A stretch of DNA of 64,000 nt from NCBI GenBank assembly GCA_965116235.1, contig OZ220496.1, positions 2,046,001-2,110,000 of the forward strand. The letters are read 5' to 3'. This document shows, piece by piece, positions 1 to 8,999 of the stretch. The notes beneath the pieces were generated by a model. The model was not told where the DNA came from. It did not search any database and saw only the letters and a list, made by a program, of their open reading frames with translations. The translations under genes and the position numbers were made by a program. How positions within the stretch are numbered: the first letter of the stretch is position 1; each line of letters opens with the position of its first letter. Source of the stretch: MPNP01 sp965116235. GTDB taxonomy: Bacteria > Pseudomonadota > Alphaproteobacteria > Rhodobacterales > Rhodobacteraceae.

Positions 1-171
1 ATTCGCAATCCAACCTTGGCTTCATTTGCCTCAAAGATTTTGCTCTATAGAGGGCTGGGTAGTGGCATCGTACGAGCGATCAAAGCTTATCCAGATATAG
101 ACTTAAAAGATGATAGAGATGCCAACGCGTTCAGAGTCATCATAAAACGCAGAGCAGAGCATAAAAGTTGA
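1..171 (+). CDS. C-terminal end of an ATP-binding regulator (AlbA_2/RecG-like family), partial
   Basis: The window opens inside an open frame that ends in TGA at 169-171 and encodes 56 residues. The tail begins RNPTLASFASKILL and continues with a G-x-G-S-G-I-x-R motif. This matches the C-terminal half of the GHKL-type ATPase domain (HATPase_c_4) found behind AlbA_2 DNA-binding domains in putative transcriptional regulators annotated as RecG-like. The rest of the gene lies outside the window, so the N-terminal domain cannot be checked. Such genes are common in accessory regions. The family is moderately supported; the function is unknown. Confidence 0.5.
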   Translation: MRNPTLASFASKILLYRGLGSGIVRAIKAYPDIDLKDDRDANAFRVIIKRRAEHKS

Positions 172-859
172 CATGTGCATAGTGGTAGGAGCCAGAAAGG
201 CGTGAATTCGAGCAACAACTTTTTACGATACAGAATTTGCCGAAAACCCCGAACAACCGTGCCCTGTGCCCCTTTTTGGGGAATTATATCAGTGCCATCC
301 TTCGCTTTGACATTACTTCTTGTCCTTCGTCTTGAACGCCACGGGATTGAAGAACGTCTGTCGGATATTGCCCGACTGGGCTCCGGGCATGTTTTTCCAT
401 GCCGGGCTTTGACGTCTGATAGCTGGCTGAAGGCACCTCAGTATGAGTGCCAATGGAAAAATGTCACTATCAGATACAATTCCCTTTTCTTCTTGGGCCG
501 GATTTTTTTCTCACGACTCCTATTGCCATGCATTTTACGCCGATCAAATCGGCTCGAACATGACCGGTTCGGTTTGATGAACCAAAGGCTGTCCTCATTG
601 TTTCATTCATTTTGATTGTACCGGACTACCAACAGTGAAGAGACAGTAGCTCTTTTGGCTTTTTCACCAACGCTTTGGAGGTGATTTATTGCCATAAACC
701 GGACTCGTTTTAGCAAGCCTGAATCTCCAATCCAGACCTTTTATGCTCATGGGTGTACGCAAAGTGAGTGCCCGGATGGCAATTTCCAGTGCAGATTAGT
801 ACGAAAATTTCTTGGATGCCGCATTGGAGTGAGGCGCCTGAGGCACATAGGGTCGTCGT
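172..859. other. Intergenic stretch with no convincing gene
   Basis: About 690 bases between the regulator and the DsbD-domain gene. A 146-residue open frame crosses it, but its composition is irregular and no family is recognisable. At 276-294 there is a short segment (on the minus strand GGCACTGATATAATTCCCC) that resembles the junction of the ISNCY element right end with its flank at 57215-57230, so this may be degraded mobile DNA. A weak hairpin built on GGCATG lies near 385-405. Nothing else is seen. Confidence 0.4.
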
Positions 860-1777
860 TCAGCAGCCAGTAAACGCAACCGTTTCGTGGCCTGAGACGA
901 TCGTGAATGCTGTTCGAGACATGTCGGGTCTTCCCGCAGCCCGATTCAGGACCTCTCCGCGGGAGTGGAATAGCCACCGTCCCTCTTCGGTTATCTTGAG
1001 TTCCGCCGGGTAGAAATAAAAATAGTGGCTTGGATCTTCAGGCACGGCGACCGCGGGCTGGACAAGATTCAGGCCAGAAGGATCAATCTCGACAAACAGG
1101 TCGATATAATTTTCATTCTCCTCATGCCAGCAGCGATGGCTATTGGTGGGCCTATTCATTTGAAGAGGGGTTGGTATGCTGGCCAGAGCATCAAGCATGG
1201 CCAAACTGAGTAAGCGGTCATGAGGGGACACGTGAATCGCGACCTGCTCGAAAACGGGAATGCAAACATCTTTGCAAATGCCGAAGGTCAACACGCCATG
1301 GGCAACGATTTCCAGATCTTCATCAACGGGCTCGAGTTGGATTGGAAACAGAACATGATTGGCATATCCGATCGACAGAACCCCGAACTGGTCAAAGAGT
1401 GTTGGTGATGGCCACCGGATGGAAAAACTCTGCAGGTTTCTTGTTTCGGTCCATTCAATTGACATTGGCAGTCCGGTGGGACCGGCATGTCGCCAGTAGG
1501 TCTTCCATCCCGGTTGCAAATCAATCTGGATCCCGATGTAGGGATGCTCATGGTCTCCTTGAACATGTTGCCAGCCAGCCAGCACGGTGAGCGAGTAGGC
1601 GTTTTCAATTTCCTTCAGACCCAAGGAAATTGTCGAGCCCGGCTGGATGTGAGGTACGTCAAGGTTGCTCAAATCCTTGGGTATGATAAATTCTGCGTGA
1701 AGCGGGTTAAAATGCAGCAAATAAATCGATATGCTTGAGATGAGCCCGATTGCGAATGGAATCTTTTTGCCGGACAT
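860..1777 (-). CDS. Protein-disulfide reductase DsbD-domain protein (periplasmic)
   Basis: 305 residues. The start has a positively charged n-region and one hydrophobic stretch, fitting a signal peptide, so the protein should act in the periplasm. The core has the signatures of the DsbD N-terminal-like family: PGWKTYWRHAGPTGLP, a WPSP motif, GYANHVLFP, and the cysteine pair GICKDVCIPV around residues 170-180. That pair is where the DsbD alpha domain carries its redox cysteines. There is no transmembrane DsbD beta domain and no C-terminal thioredoxin domain, so this is the stand-alone form frequent in alphaproteobacteria. It probably handles disulfides in thiol transfer or c-type cytochrome maturation. 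It diverges from yqgE across about 36 bases that must hold both promoters. Confidence 0.8.
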   Translation of the reverse strand: MSGKKIPFAIGLISSISIYLLHFNPLHAEFIIPKDLSNLDVPHIQPGSTISLGLKEIENAYSLTVLAGWQHVQGDHEHPYIGIQIDLQPGWKTYWRHAGPTGLPMSIEWTETRNLQSFSIRWPSPTLFDQFGVLSIGYANHVLFPIQLEPVDEDLEIVAHGVLTFGICKDVCIPVFEQVAIHVSPHDRLLSLAMLDALASIPTPLQMNRPTNSHRCWHEENENYIDLFVEIDPSGLNLVQPAVAVPEDPSHYFYFYPAELKITEEGRWLFHSRGEVLNRAAGRPDMSRTAFTIVSGHETVAFTGC

Positions 1778-1813
1778 GTGTATATTCTGCAGTTATCCTG
1801 ATCAGACGTGAGT

Positions 1814-2443
1814 ATGGCCACTATGATAAGGTTTGAAACACCGTTCAAGTTAGACCAATTCAGTTCCGGCTGGAAAAGGGAGGACTCGTCAAGTTATCTC
1901 GGCGGCTCCTTGTTGATCGCGATGCCCTCACTTCAAGACCCCTGCTTCAAAAAGAGCGTTGTGCTGATGCTGAGTCATGACGATACCAAGGCCTTTGGCA
2001 TCATCATCAACAAGCCGGCTGGGTATGTGCAGTTCGGCCGTGCAATTGGTGAAGGGCAGCCGGAGATTCTGGAAAACATGCAACTCCCGGTGTTTTTTGG
2101 CGGTCCTGTCGACAACGAGCTGGCCATGGTCGTGCATTCGCATTGCGAAACGGAGTATGAAACCACCCAAATCATCAACGAAAACTTTGGCGTTACCAGC
2201 AATATAGGAATTCTGGAAGACATTTCATGTGGCGAGGGTCCGTCATGCAACATCTTCACATTGGGCTATTCCTGCTGGGCTCCTGGCCAGCTTGAAAGCG
2301 AGATTCAGGACAATTCCTGGCTTGTTGGAGACAGTTCACTCGAACTTGTATTCAAGACAAGCACGGATGACAAGTGGGATGCGGCCATTCGTTCGCTGGG
2401 TGTCAATCCATCTCTGCTCTCGTCATCCGGGGGAACGGCATAG
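1814..2443 (+). CDS. YqgE/AlgH family protein
   Basis: About 209 residues from ATG 1814. An in-frame GTG at 1808 and another ATG at 1823 are also possible. The family hallmark is present: LGGSLLIAMPSLQDPCFKKSVVLMLSH-type sequence (residues ~27-55, quoted in part), then GIIINKPAG, and a central FFGGPVD motif. The C-terminal half contains the usual LGYSCWAPGQLESEI. YqgE proteins are cytosolic, and their biochemical role is not established. The gene is divergent from the DsbD-domain gene; that pairing is common in alphaproteobacteria. The N-terminus is about 15-20 residues longer than average, so the true start may be further in. Confidence 0.85.
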   Translation: MATMIRFETPFKLDQFSSGWKREDSSSYLGGSLLIAMPSLQDPCFKKSVVLMLSHDDTKAFGIIINKPAGYVQFGRAIGEGQPEILENMQLPVFFGGPVDNELAMVVHSHCETEYETTQIINENFGVTSNIGILEDISCGEGPSCNIFTLGYSCWAPGQLESEIQDNSWLVGDSSLELVFKTSTDDKWDAAIRSLGVNPSLLSSSGGTA

Positions 2444-2457
2444 GGGCGAAATTTGGC

Positions 2458-3423
2458 TCAAGCACGCATTGCGGCCCGGTTCAATCGATCGTTGATAGTT
2501 ATGCCCAGCCCAATGGATGGTATGGGGGCGACGGCAATTCTGTCGAGGTTCCTGTCCTTGACCCACTGATCAGCTTCACGCAAGATTGTGAAAAGATTCA
2601 TGGCGGCTTCCTCAAGATTGCCTGTGGCCGACAAGTTGAAGTCACTCGGTTCCGGTGTATTGCCGAAGCCAATGAAGGCCTCGCCGGGCTGAACGGAATT
2701 CACGTCCAGCCGAATGGGTGAATCGGTCGAGTAATGCCGGGACAGGGTTCCCGGTGACAGAATCTGTGTGGTGCTGGACTCAAAATCAATCTTCACCCCG
2801 GTTTCAAGATAAATTGATTCGGTCGTGATTGCCCCGGGCCTGAGCAGACGAAACTGCCCCTCTTCGAATGCCACTATTGTCGACTCCAGGCCTTTTTCAC
2901 ATTGCCCCCCGTCAAGCACGGCATCAATCGTTCCGTCAAAGTCATCAAGCACATGTTGGGGGGTCGTTGCGGTGACTTTTCCAGAACGGTTTGCCGACGG
3001 CCCAACTAGCGGGCGGCCACAACGTTCAATGAGTTCCAGAGTCGGAGCATAGGATGGTATCCGAACCGCAAGATGATCGGTTCCAGCACTGACATTCGAC
3101 GGTATCGGTGCCGAATGAATCTTGGGCAAAATCAACGTCAGAGAACCAGGCCAATAGCGCTTGGCCAGCCTCTTGGCCTCGGGGCAGACATGGACCAGCT
3201 TGGTGATCATGGAATAACTGTGTGCATGAATGATGAGGGGATTGTTGGACGGTCTGCCTTTGACGGCGAAAACCTTCTGAACGGCAGAGCTGTTGAGAGC
3301 ATCGGCCCCCAGTCCGTAGACAGTTTCGGTTGGAAAGGAAACCAATCCGCCCGCAAGGATGATCTGGGCCGCTTGCTCCAGCCCTTCCGCCTCAGGTGCA
3401 AGCTTTCGGGTTCGGATTGTCAT
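2458..3423 (-). CDS. L-threonylcarbamoyladenylate synthase (Sua5/YrdC/YwlC family)
   Basis: 321 residues, the long Sua5 form: an N-terminal YrdC domain (about residues 12-200) plus the C-terminal Sua5 domain. It makes threonylcarbamoyl-AMP from threonine, bicarbonate and ATP for the t6A37 modification of ANN-decoding tRNAs. Visible motifs are GGLVSFPTETVYGLGADA, the KGRPSNNPL loop, SGKVTATT and a PGTLSRHYST motif that opens the C-terminal domain. The gene converges with yqgE (15 bases between stops) and is divergent from the acyl-CoA dehydrogenase gene. This neighbourhood with an acyl-CoA dehydrogenase is frequent in alphaproteobacteria. Confidence 0.93.
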   Translation of the reverse strand: MTIRTRKLAPEAEGLEQAAQIILAGGLVSFPTETVYGLGADALNSSAVQKVFAVKGRPSNNPLIIHAHSYSMITKLVHVCPEAKRLAKRYWPGSLTLILPKIHSAPIPSNVSAGTDHLAVRIPSYAPTLELIERCGRPLVGPSANRSGKVTATTPQHVLDDFDGTIDAVLDGGQCEKGLESTIVAFEEGQFRLLRPGAITTESIYLETGVKIDFESSTTQILSPGTLSRHYSTDSPIRLDVNSVQPGEAFIGFGNTPEPSDFNLSATGNLEEAAMNLFTILREADQWVKDRNLDRIAVAPIPSIGLGITINDRLNRAAMRA

Positions 3424-3511
3424 AGGAGATCATTCGAAGTGGAACGCCATTGATGGTATTTAGTTCAAACATGGCGGAAACCAAAATCAAAACGAACAGC
3501 GAGGTATCATT

Positions 3512-5227
3512 ATGAGTTTCATGGCCCCGATGGACGATTATAGGCTGATCTTCAAATCGATGCTCAAACTGGACCCTCTGTTGGACTCTGATCTTTATGG
3601 TGATGCCGACACTGAAGATATTGAACTTGTCCTGGATACTGTCGCCTCCATAGCCCAGAACACGCTGGAGCCCCTCCAGAGTTCAGGCGATTTGCATCCA
3701 GCAACCCTGATGAATGGCGTGGTGCGCACATCACCCGGTTATGCTGATGGCTACAAGACACTGGCTGATGCGGGCATCATGGGCATCTCAGCCGATCCAC
3801 AATATGGCGGGTCCGGACTTCCGCTCATCGTGCAGAATGCCGCCAACGAATTCATCAACGGAGCGTGCATTGCGCTCGGGCTCAATCCCTTGCTGACACA
3901 AAGCCAGATTGAAGCTTTGCAAAAGTTTGCACCGGCCGAGATACAGAAACGGGTCATTCCACGGCTGGTGTCCGGGGAATGGTATGGCACGATGAATATA
4001 ACCGAACCTCAGGCCGGTTCCGATGTTGGCAGTATACAAGCCCGGGCAGTTCTTGGTGAAAATGGCAAGTATCATGTTACTGGCCAAAAGATATACATCA
4101 GTTGGGCCGATGCGGATTTTGCGTCCAATGTATGCCATCTCGTTCTGGCTCGACTTCCAGATGCCCCAATGGGTACAAGGGGTTTAAGCCTGTTCTTGGT
4201 GCCCAAGTACCTGCCGGATGCACGAGAGCAATTTACAATACCCAATAGCGTCAGAATTCTGTCCCTTGAGAATAAAATGGGATTGCACGGATCGCCAACA
4301 GCGGCGGTCAGTTTTGAAGAAGCTGAGGCCCAGCTGATTGGCGAATCGGGCCGGGGTCTGGAGGCCATGTTTGCCATGATGAACAATGCCAGGCTGGGAG
4401 TTGGAAGTCAGGGAGTGGGTGTAGCCGAAGCGGCTTATCAGAAGGCTCTTGCTTATGCTGGGGAGAGAGTTCAAGGTCGAAGTGACGGGAGGTCAATACC
4501 CATCATCGAGCGTCCGGATGTACAAAGAATGCTGGCGACAATGCGGGTTCAGATTTTTGCTAGTCGATCGATTTGTGCAGCGTGTGCCTATGCCTTGGAC
4601 ATGGAACGGGTCTCGGGCAGTGATTATTGGTGTGACCGTGCCGCCCTTCTAACGCCAATTGCCAAATATTACGGCTCCGAGACCGGGGTAGAAGTTTCCG
4701 ACCTGGCGCTTCGAATCCATGGCGGTTCCGGCTATGTCGAGGGGACCGGAATATCTCAGTTCCTGCGAGACTCAATGGTCACCACGATCTATGAGGGCAC
4801 CAACGGCATCCAAGCTCATGATCTGGTCACTCGCAAGCTGGGCATGAATGGGGAAACAGTGTGCCAACTCGTCGATGACGTGAACACAAGCATTCGAAGT
4901 GATCTGCAGGTTTCGGCCCGATATGTTTCAGCGTTATGTCAAGCCGGACAGGAAGTGGTCAGCACAACGAAATGGATCATTGAACAGTCATCCCGGTCCA
5001 AAATGATTGCCGGCGCGCAACCCTTCACGCGTGCTTTGGCTCTTTATCTGGGAGGTTATTTTCATTTGCTGAGATTGCATGCCCACGCCGGCAATAACAA
5101 TCAAGGAGCACTTGCCGAAGTTTGCTTTTCCAGATTCGTGCCTTATATCAGTCCACTGTGCCAGGAAGTCAGACAGGGTGATGCCGGTTTGATCGACTTT
5201 GTTTCCGAGATATGGCTTGATACATGA
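3512..5227 (+). CDS. Acyl-CoA dehydrogenase, long (DmdC-like) subfamily
   Basis: 571 residues, longer than the ~380-residue classical enzymes and typical of the subgroup that includes 3-methylmercaptopropionyl-CoA dehydrogenase (DmdC). FAD-binding signatures are ITEPQAGSDVG (residue ~160) and HLVLARLPDAPMGTRG. The catalytic base should be the glutamate in TTIYEGTNGIQAHDL near residue 430. It would oxidise an acyl-CoA to the 2-enoyl-CoA and pass electrons to ETF. The substrate cannot be fixed from sequence. GAGG lies upstream of the ATG. The stop overlaps the next start (ATGA), so it is translationally coupled to an MBL-fold hydrolase. Confidence 0.93.
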   Translation: MSFMAPMDDYRLIFKSMLKLDPLLDSDLYGDADTEDIELVLDTVASIAQNTLEPLQSSGDLHPATLMNGVVRTSPGYADGYKTLADAGIMGISADPQYGGSGLPLIVQNAANEFINGACIALGLNPLLTQSQIEALQKFAPAEIQKRVIPRLVSGEWYGTMNITEPQAGSDVGSIQARAVLGENGKYHVTGQKIYISWADADFASNVCHLVLARLPDAPMGTRGLSLFLVPKYLPDAREQFTIPNSVRILSLENKMGLHGSPTAAVSFEEAEAQLIGESGRGLEAMFAMMNNARLGVGSQGVGVAEAAYQKALAYAGERVQGRSDGRSIPIIERPDVQRMLATMRVQIFASRSICAACAYALDMERVSGSDYWCDRAALLTPIAKYYGSETGVEVSDLALRIHGGSGYVEGTGISQFLRDSMVTTIYEGTNGIQAHDLVTRKLGMNGETVCQLVDDVNTSIRSDLQVSARYVSALCQAGQEVVSTTKWIIEQSSRSKMIAGAQPFTRALALYLGGYFHLLRLHAHAGNNNQGALAEVCFSRFVPYISPLCQEVRQGDAGLIDFVSEIWLDT

Positions 5228-6249
5228 GTTTGTCGTTTCCCTTTACCGAGAAACCCACAGGTGCTGATCCGGTCCAGATTGAGCCCGGAATATTGTGGTT
5301 TCGCCTCCCGTTACCCATGGCCCTGGACCATGTGAACGTTTATGCCCTGGCCGACAGCAAGGGATGGACAATTGTTGATACGGGTTTTCATTCGAGCAGG
5401 GGAGTCGAACTCTGGAAGCAAATCATGGCCGACCATCTTGCCGGGAGGCCAATCAAGCGTGTCATCGTCTCCCACTACCATCCTGATCATGTCGGCATGG
5501 CGGGCTGGTTCAAACACCAGTTCGGTGCTGAAATCTACGCCACCCGGGTATCTTGGCTTTTTGCCCGAATGCTGACCCTGGATGTACAAGAAACACCAAC
5601 GCCGGAAGCTCTCAGACATGTCAAGGTGTCAGGCATCAACGATGTCCGATTCGAGGAAATCAAAAACTCACGCCCCTTTAATTTTGCCGATTGCGTACAT
5701 CCGATTCCACTGGGGTACAAGCGTCTTAGTGAAGGGGACTGGATCAAGATGGGTCAACGGAATTGGCAAGTTCGCATTGGTCATGGCCATGCCCCTTCGC
5801 ATGCCACTTTCTGGTCTGAAGATGGGAACATTTGTATTGGGGCTGACCAGTTTCTGCCTGACATAACGTCCAACACCGGTGTTTATGCCAGCGAGCCCGA
5901 AGCCAACCCGCTGCAGGAATGGCTGGATTCGTGTCGAAGGTTTTTGGCGATGGCCAACGAGGACATTCTCGTGTTGCCGGGCCACAAAGTACCCTTCAGA
6001 AAACTTGAAACCAGACTTGGTGAACTGATCGAACATCATGAATCGTGTTTGGAAAACCTGTCCAATCATTTGATACGACCCAGCACAGCCGTCGATTGCT
6101 TCGATGCCATTTTTGGGCGACGGATACCGGACCGAGAGTTTGGGCTGGCCCTTGCAGAAACCAATGCTCACCTGAACTATCTATGGCTGAACAATCAGAT
6201 TGCAAAAGAGCGGATCGATGGGGTGAATTACTGGCGACGGCCGACCTGA
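5224..6249 (+). CDS. MBL-fold metallo-hydrolase
   Basis: 341 residues. The binuclear metal site of the metallo-beta-lactamase fold is complete: SHYHPDHVG near residue 82 (HxHxDH), a second-shell histidine in GHGHAPSH, an aspartate in CIGADQFLP and the last histidine in VLPGHKVPF. The early segment VDTGFHS also fits. A C-terminal helical extension of about 80 residues follows. The ATG overlaps the acyl-CoA dehydrogenase stop by four bases, so both are one operon and the enzyme may be a thioesterase or hydrolase in the same acyl-CoA route. That role is inferred from position only. Confidence 0.88.
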   Translation: MSLSFPFTEKPTGADPVQIEPGILWFRLPLPMALDHVNVYALADSKGWTIVDTGFHSSRGVELWKQIMADHLAGRPIKRVIVSHYHPDHVGMAGWFKHQFGAEIYATRVSWLFARMLTLDVQETPTPEALRHVKVSGINDVRFEEIKNSRPFNFADCVHPIPLGYKRLSEGDWIKMGQRNWQVRIGHGHAPSHATFWSEDGNICIGADQFLPDITSNTGVYASEPEANPLQEWLDSCRRFLAMANEDILVLPGHKVPFRKLETRLGELIEHHESCLENLSNHLIRPSTAVDCFDAIFGRRIPDREFGLALAETNAHLNYLWLNNQIAKERIDGVNYWRRPT

Positions 6250-6342
6250 AAGCGACAACAGACTGGTTGCCAAAGGAAAATTTTGGACTAAATGAACCGT
6301 ATTGAGATGGCAAGTTCACGCATAATCTGAGGTGATTTTTAC

Positions 6343-6483
6343 ATGGTTGCGGAATCCAACAAATTATCGGAAGAGCTGATTAAGGGGCGACAGTACAACT
6401 TCAGCAAGTTTATCATCTACTCAAAGAACGTAGTGATTATATCAATCGTCGTGCTGGTTTTCCTAGCCATATTCAACAGTTAA
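6343..6483 (+). CDS. aa3-type cytochrome c oxidase subunit IV (small)
   Basis: A 46-residue protein below common length cut-offs. It begins MVAESNKLSEELIKGRQ and has one C-terminal transmembrane helix of about 18 residues ending in VFLAIFNS. Size, the soluble N-terminal half, an aromatic/basic turn before the helix and the LAIFN ending match the alphaproteobacterial aa3 oxidase subunit IV family. GAGGTGA sits about 8 bases before the ATG, a strong ribosome binding site that supports translation. No other oxidase gene is nearby, which is normal for this subunit in many alphaproteobacteria. Confidence 0.7.
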   Translation: MVAESNKLSEELIKGRQYNFSKFIIYSKNVVIISIVVLVFLAIFNS

Positions 6484-6756
6484 AGGCCACTCCATCCTAC
6501 TCATTGCAACGCACAAACTGCTCTATTGCAGGTCTGCAGCACAAGGCAAGAGTTGCGATTGTGGCTTGACTGTCCGCTTTCTTCGGCCGCCGTTCACGAG
6601 GCGCTTGAAGTCTTCTGCAAGAGCAATTGATCTTCTAAAACCGAGCCGGCTGGATTATTCGCATGGAGCAAGCCGAGCGCCATAAGTTCAGGAAAAAGAG
6701 TATCGAATGATTGAATCAGATCTCTGAACCCGATGAGCTTGAGCGTGGATATTCAC

Positions 6757-7065
6757 TCAGCCTCTCCGACGCAACTTGGATACATTCACGGTCATTTCAG
6801 CCTTCAGACGGGCTCGTTTCCTCCACGCGTAATAGGCAAGGAACGGAGCGACAATGTTGCCAGCGCCGAAGGTAGGAAAGGAAATGAGAGCCTGAACAAT
6901 TCCCAGGACAACAAAGCCATGAAACCAAAGATAGAATGGACCCCACAGCAACGCCCAGAGCCACGTTAACGGCGTACTTTCCTTGTAAACATCAATCAGC
7001 AAGGTCTCTTCCGCTTTTTCGACCTTGGCCTCGGTTACAAGATCGGGCCTTTCATTGTCGCTCAT
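6757..7065 (-). CDS. Small inner-membrane protein, DUF2628-like
   Basis: 102 residues. A charged N-terminus (about 30 residues) is followed by two or three hydrophobic helices (TWLWALLWGPFYLWF, then a VVLGIVQALISF segment, then a short APFLAYYAW helix) and a basic C-terminus (RKRARLKAE). The W-rich first helix with a GPFY turn resembles the DUF2628 family of small membrane proteins of unknown function. It is encoded opposite to its upstream neighbour and has no clear partner. Function is unknown. Confidence 0.6.
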   Translation of the reverse strand: MSDNERPDLVTEAKVEKAEETLLIDVYKESTPLTWLWALLWGPFYLWFHGFVVLGIVQALISFPTFGAGNIVAPFLAYYAWRKRARLKAEMTVNVSKLRRRG

Positions 7066-7300
7066 CGGCTCGCACTAGTCCCTATACGACTCATGCAATT
7101 GTGTCCAATTGAAAGGTAAAGCATAAAGTCCGGCCAATTCCTTTCGGCGGGAGACAAGCAGTCGTTGACAACGCTCGGCAGAAGTATCGGACGAAGATGA
7201 GCGGACCATGATGTCGAGCGAGCGCCGAGATCAAGAGGCTGAAGGGCATACCGATCAGATTTCATCAACTGGTCTCAGGCTGGAAGTCATGGTAGCCGGA

Positions 7301-7507
7301 TCAAAAGCCACTGTTCATTTGTGCTCGCTTGCGAGCGAGCTTCCTTGACCTTCTGATTGCTTCAGATCTTTCACGGGCTTTGCGGACCGAAGGCTTTTCA
7401 TAGTGTTGCCGCAACTTCATTTCACGAAACACGCCTTCACGTTGCAATTTCTTTTTTAAGGCCCTGATGGCCTGTTCGACATTGTTTTCTCGAACATTGA
7501 CCTGCAT
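7301..7507 (-). CDS. rpsU: 30S ribosomal protein S21
   Basis: 68 residues from MQVNVRENNVEQAIRAL to the basic tail. The family core is intact: a KKKLQREGVFREMKLR segment, YEKPSVRKARER and the arginine/lysine-rich end. A longer upstream frame (to 7654) exists, but S21 starts at this methionine and AAGGGGT lies about 10 bases before it. S21 sits at the 30S platform near the anti-Shine-Dalgarno sequence. In many alphaproteobacteria rpsU lies next to a divergent COQ9 gene. Here COQ9 is almost 6 kb away, with accessory DNA in between. Confidence 0.95.
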   Translation of the reverse strand: MQVNVRENNVEQAIRALKKKLQREGVFREMKLRQHYEKPSVRKARERSEAIRRSRKLARKRAQMNSGF

Positions 7508-7900
7508 AAAACTATCTACCCCTTGATTGTCAACCGTAACCAACCTCTCGCGAGGAGGCGCATCCGAATCAGGATGTAAGATGGGTTTGAAAGAATTTAA
7601 AGGCAGCGTGTCAAACAATCTGTTCAGGCCAAACGGAGTCCACGATAACAGCAATCAATTCTAAGCTTCTGGCCATGAATGATTTTGCCTAGTTTTTGAA
7701 TTGAAACAAAAAGTTCCTATTATTGGTCGGATGTCTGTCCTTGCTTTCAGCCAACACGCATGGCTGGACCCTTCATCCCCCTGACATAGCTACCGTATGC
7801 ACACATCTTTTCCCGCTTGTATAATTGGTGTCTGAAATGTGCCGTTTGTCCTGTTGATTCTCTCTTCTGTCTTGTGTTTACAGGGGGGAGGGGAGTAGAT

Positions 7901-8999
7901 ATGCACAACTCGGGTTCGCATTTTGGTGATCGTCGTTTGGATCCGGCCGAACGGTTTTTTCATGATCGTCTGGTTGAGGTCGGTCCGCGTGGTGTTTCGG
8001 TTCGAGGTGTTGGCGGCCATCGCGCCGGCGAAGTCCGCTTGGGCCGGTTTTTGAGGACCGAGAAAGTGACCGTGAACAAGATCGTCGACAAGGCCGCCAT
8101 GACCACGTCCGGGCGCGTGGATGGTCTCCCTATTCTGGCGATTCCAGACCCGACGAGCTTTCGGGATGACGGGTCGGGACACGGCCTTGTCGGCCATGCC
8201 ACGATCGCCGTGGAGGCCGAACCGGGCACGTTGCTCGGCGCGGTCGACAGGCCACGGATTGACCGCTCCGGCGGCGGCCCGAAGCCGCCCCGAAACCGCC
8301 CGCTTCGCGACAAGGAGAGCCACCGCTGGCTGGAAACCATGTCAACAAGTGCTACCGTTCGGAACGCGGCGGCGCATGTCACGGTGGTCGCCGACCGTGA
8401 AGCAGACATTTTCGCGATGTTCGCCTATCGCCTGGAAGGCGTGGACGTGCAGATCCGGGCGTCCCGTGACTGCCGTCTTTGCGATGACACAGGCCCGCTC
8501 TTTTCCCGCCTTGAGGGCCGGCCGCAGCCGGAGCATACGGTCACGTGGCCCGCGCGACCCGGGCCAAAGGAGCGCCCGGCCCGCATGGACGTGCGTTTCG
8601 CGTGCGTGACTCTCAAGCACCCCAAAGACAGACCGATGGAACCCGGTGTTCCCGCCCGTCAGGCCGTTTCCATCATCGAGGCACAGGAAATCGATCCGCC
8701 CGCCGGCGTACCGCGGGTACATTGGCGTCGGCTGATCCGCCATCGGGTCGCAACGTTCGAACCGGCACGATGGACAACGCAACTCGACCTTTGGCGCTGG
8801 GTCATCGAGCCGGTTTTTCGGACCACCAAGACCAAAGGCTTCGACATCGAAAACGTGTCGGTGGAAAACCGCGCCCTTTCAAACACTGTGCGCCATGACG
8901 TTTATCGCGGGGATATCGTGCATGTACCTCGTGCAGGACCGGGATGGTCAAGACCGGAGCCCCCTTGATGTCGGGCCAGAACGTCCCACCCCTTTATGA
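7901..8999 (+). pseudogene. IS4-family (Tn5/IS50-like) transposase, frameshifted near its end
   Basis: The reading starts at ATG 7901 behind a GGGAGGGGAG ribosome site. Family features are the N-terminal HFGDRRLDPAERF, an aspartate in VVADREADIF (the DRE position of Tn5-like enzymes), WRRLIRHRV, and the RWVIEPVFRTTKTKG glutamate region. The 0 frame ends at 8968 with unrelated sequence. From about 8880 the expected tail (LCAMTFIAGISCMYLVQDRDG) lies in another frame and runs to TGA 8997-8999. One base has been lost or gained around 8874-8884. G+C is visibly higher than in the flanking core genes. Clear terminal inverted repeats were not found. Probably inactive. Confidence 0.8.

Noticed and set aside
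175..615. 146-residue open frame after the ATP-binding regulator
   Set aside because: Irregular composition, no ribosome site, no recognisable domain; more likely chance or decayed DNA.
7816..7900. Longer start of the Tn5-like transposase at 7817
   Set aside because: The 28 extra residues are cysteine-rich and unlike the family; the ribosome site and family similarity begin at 7901.
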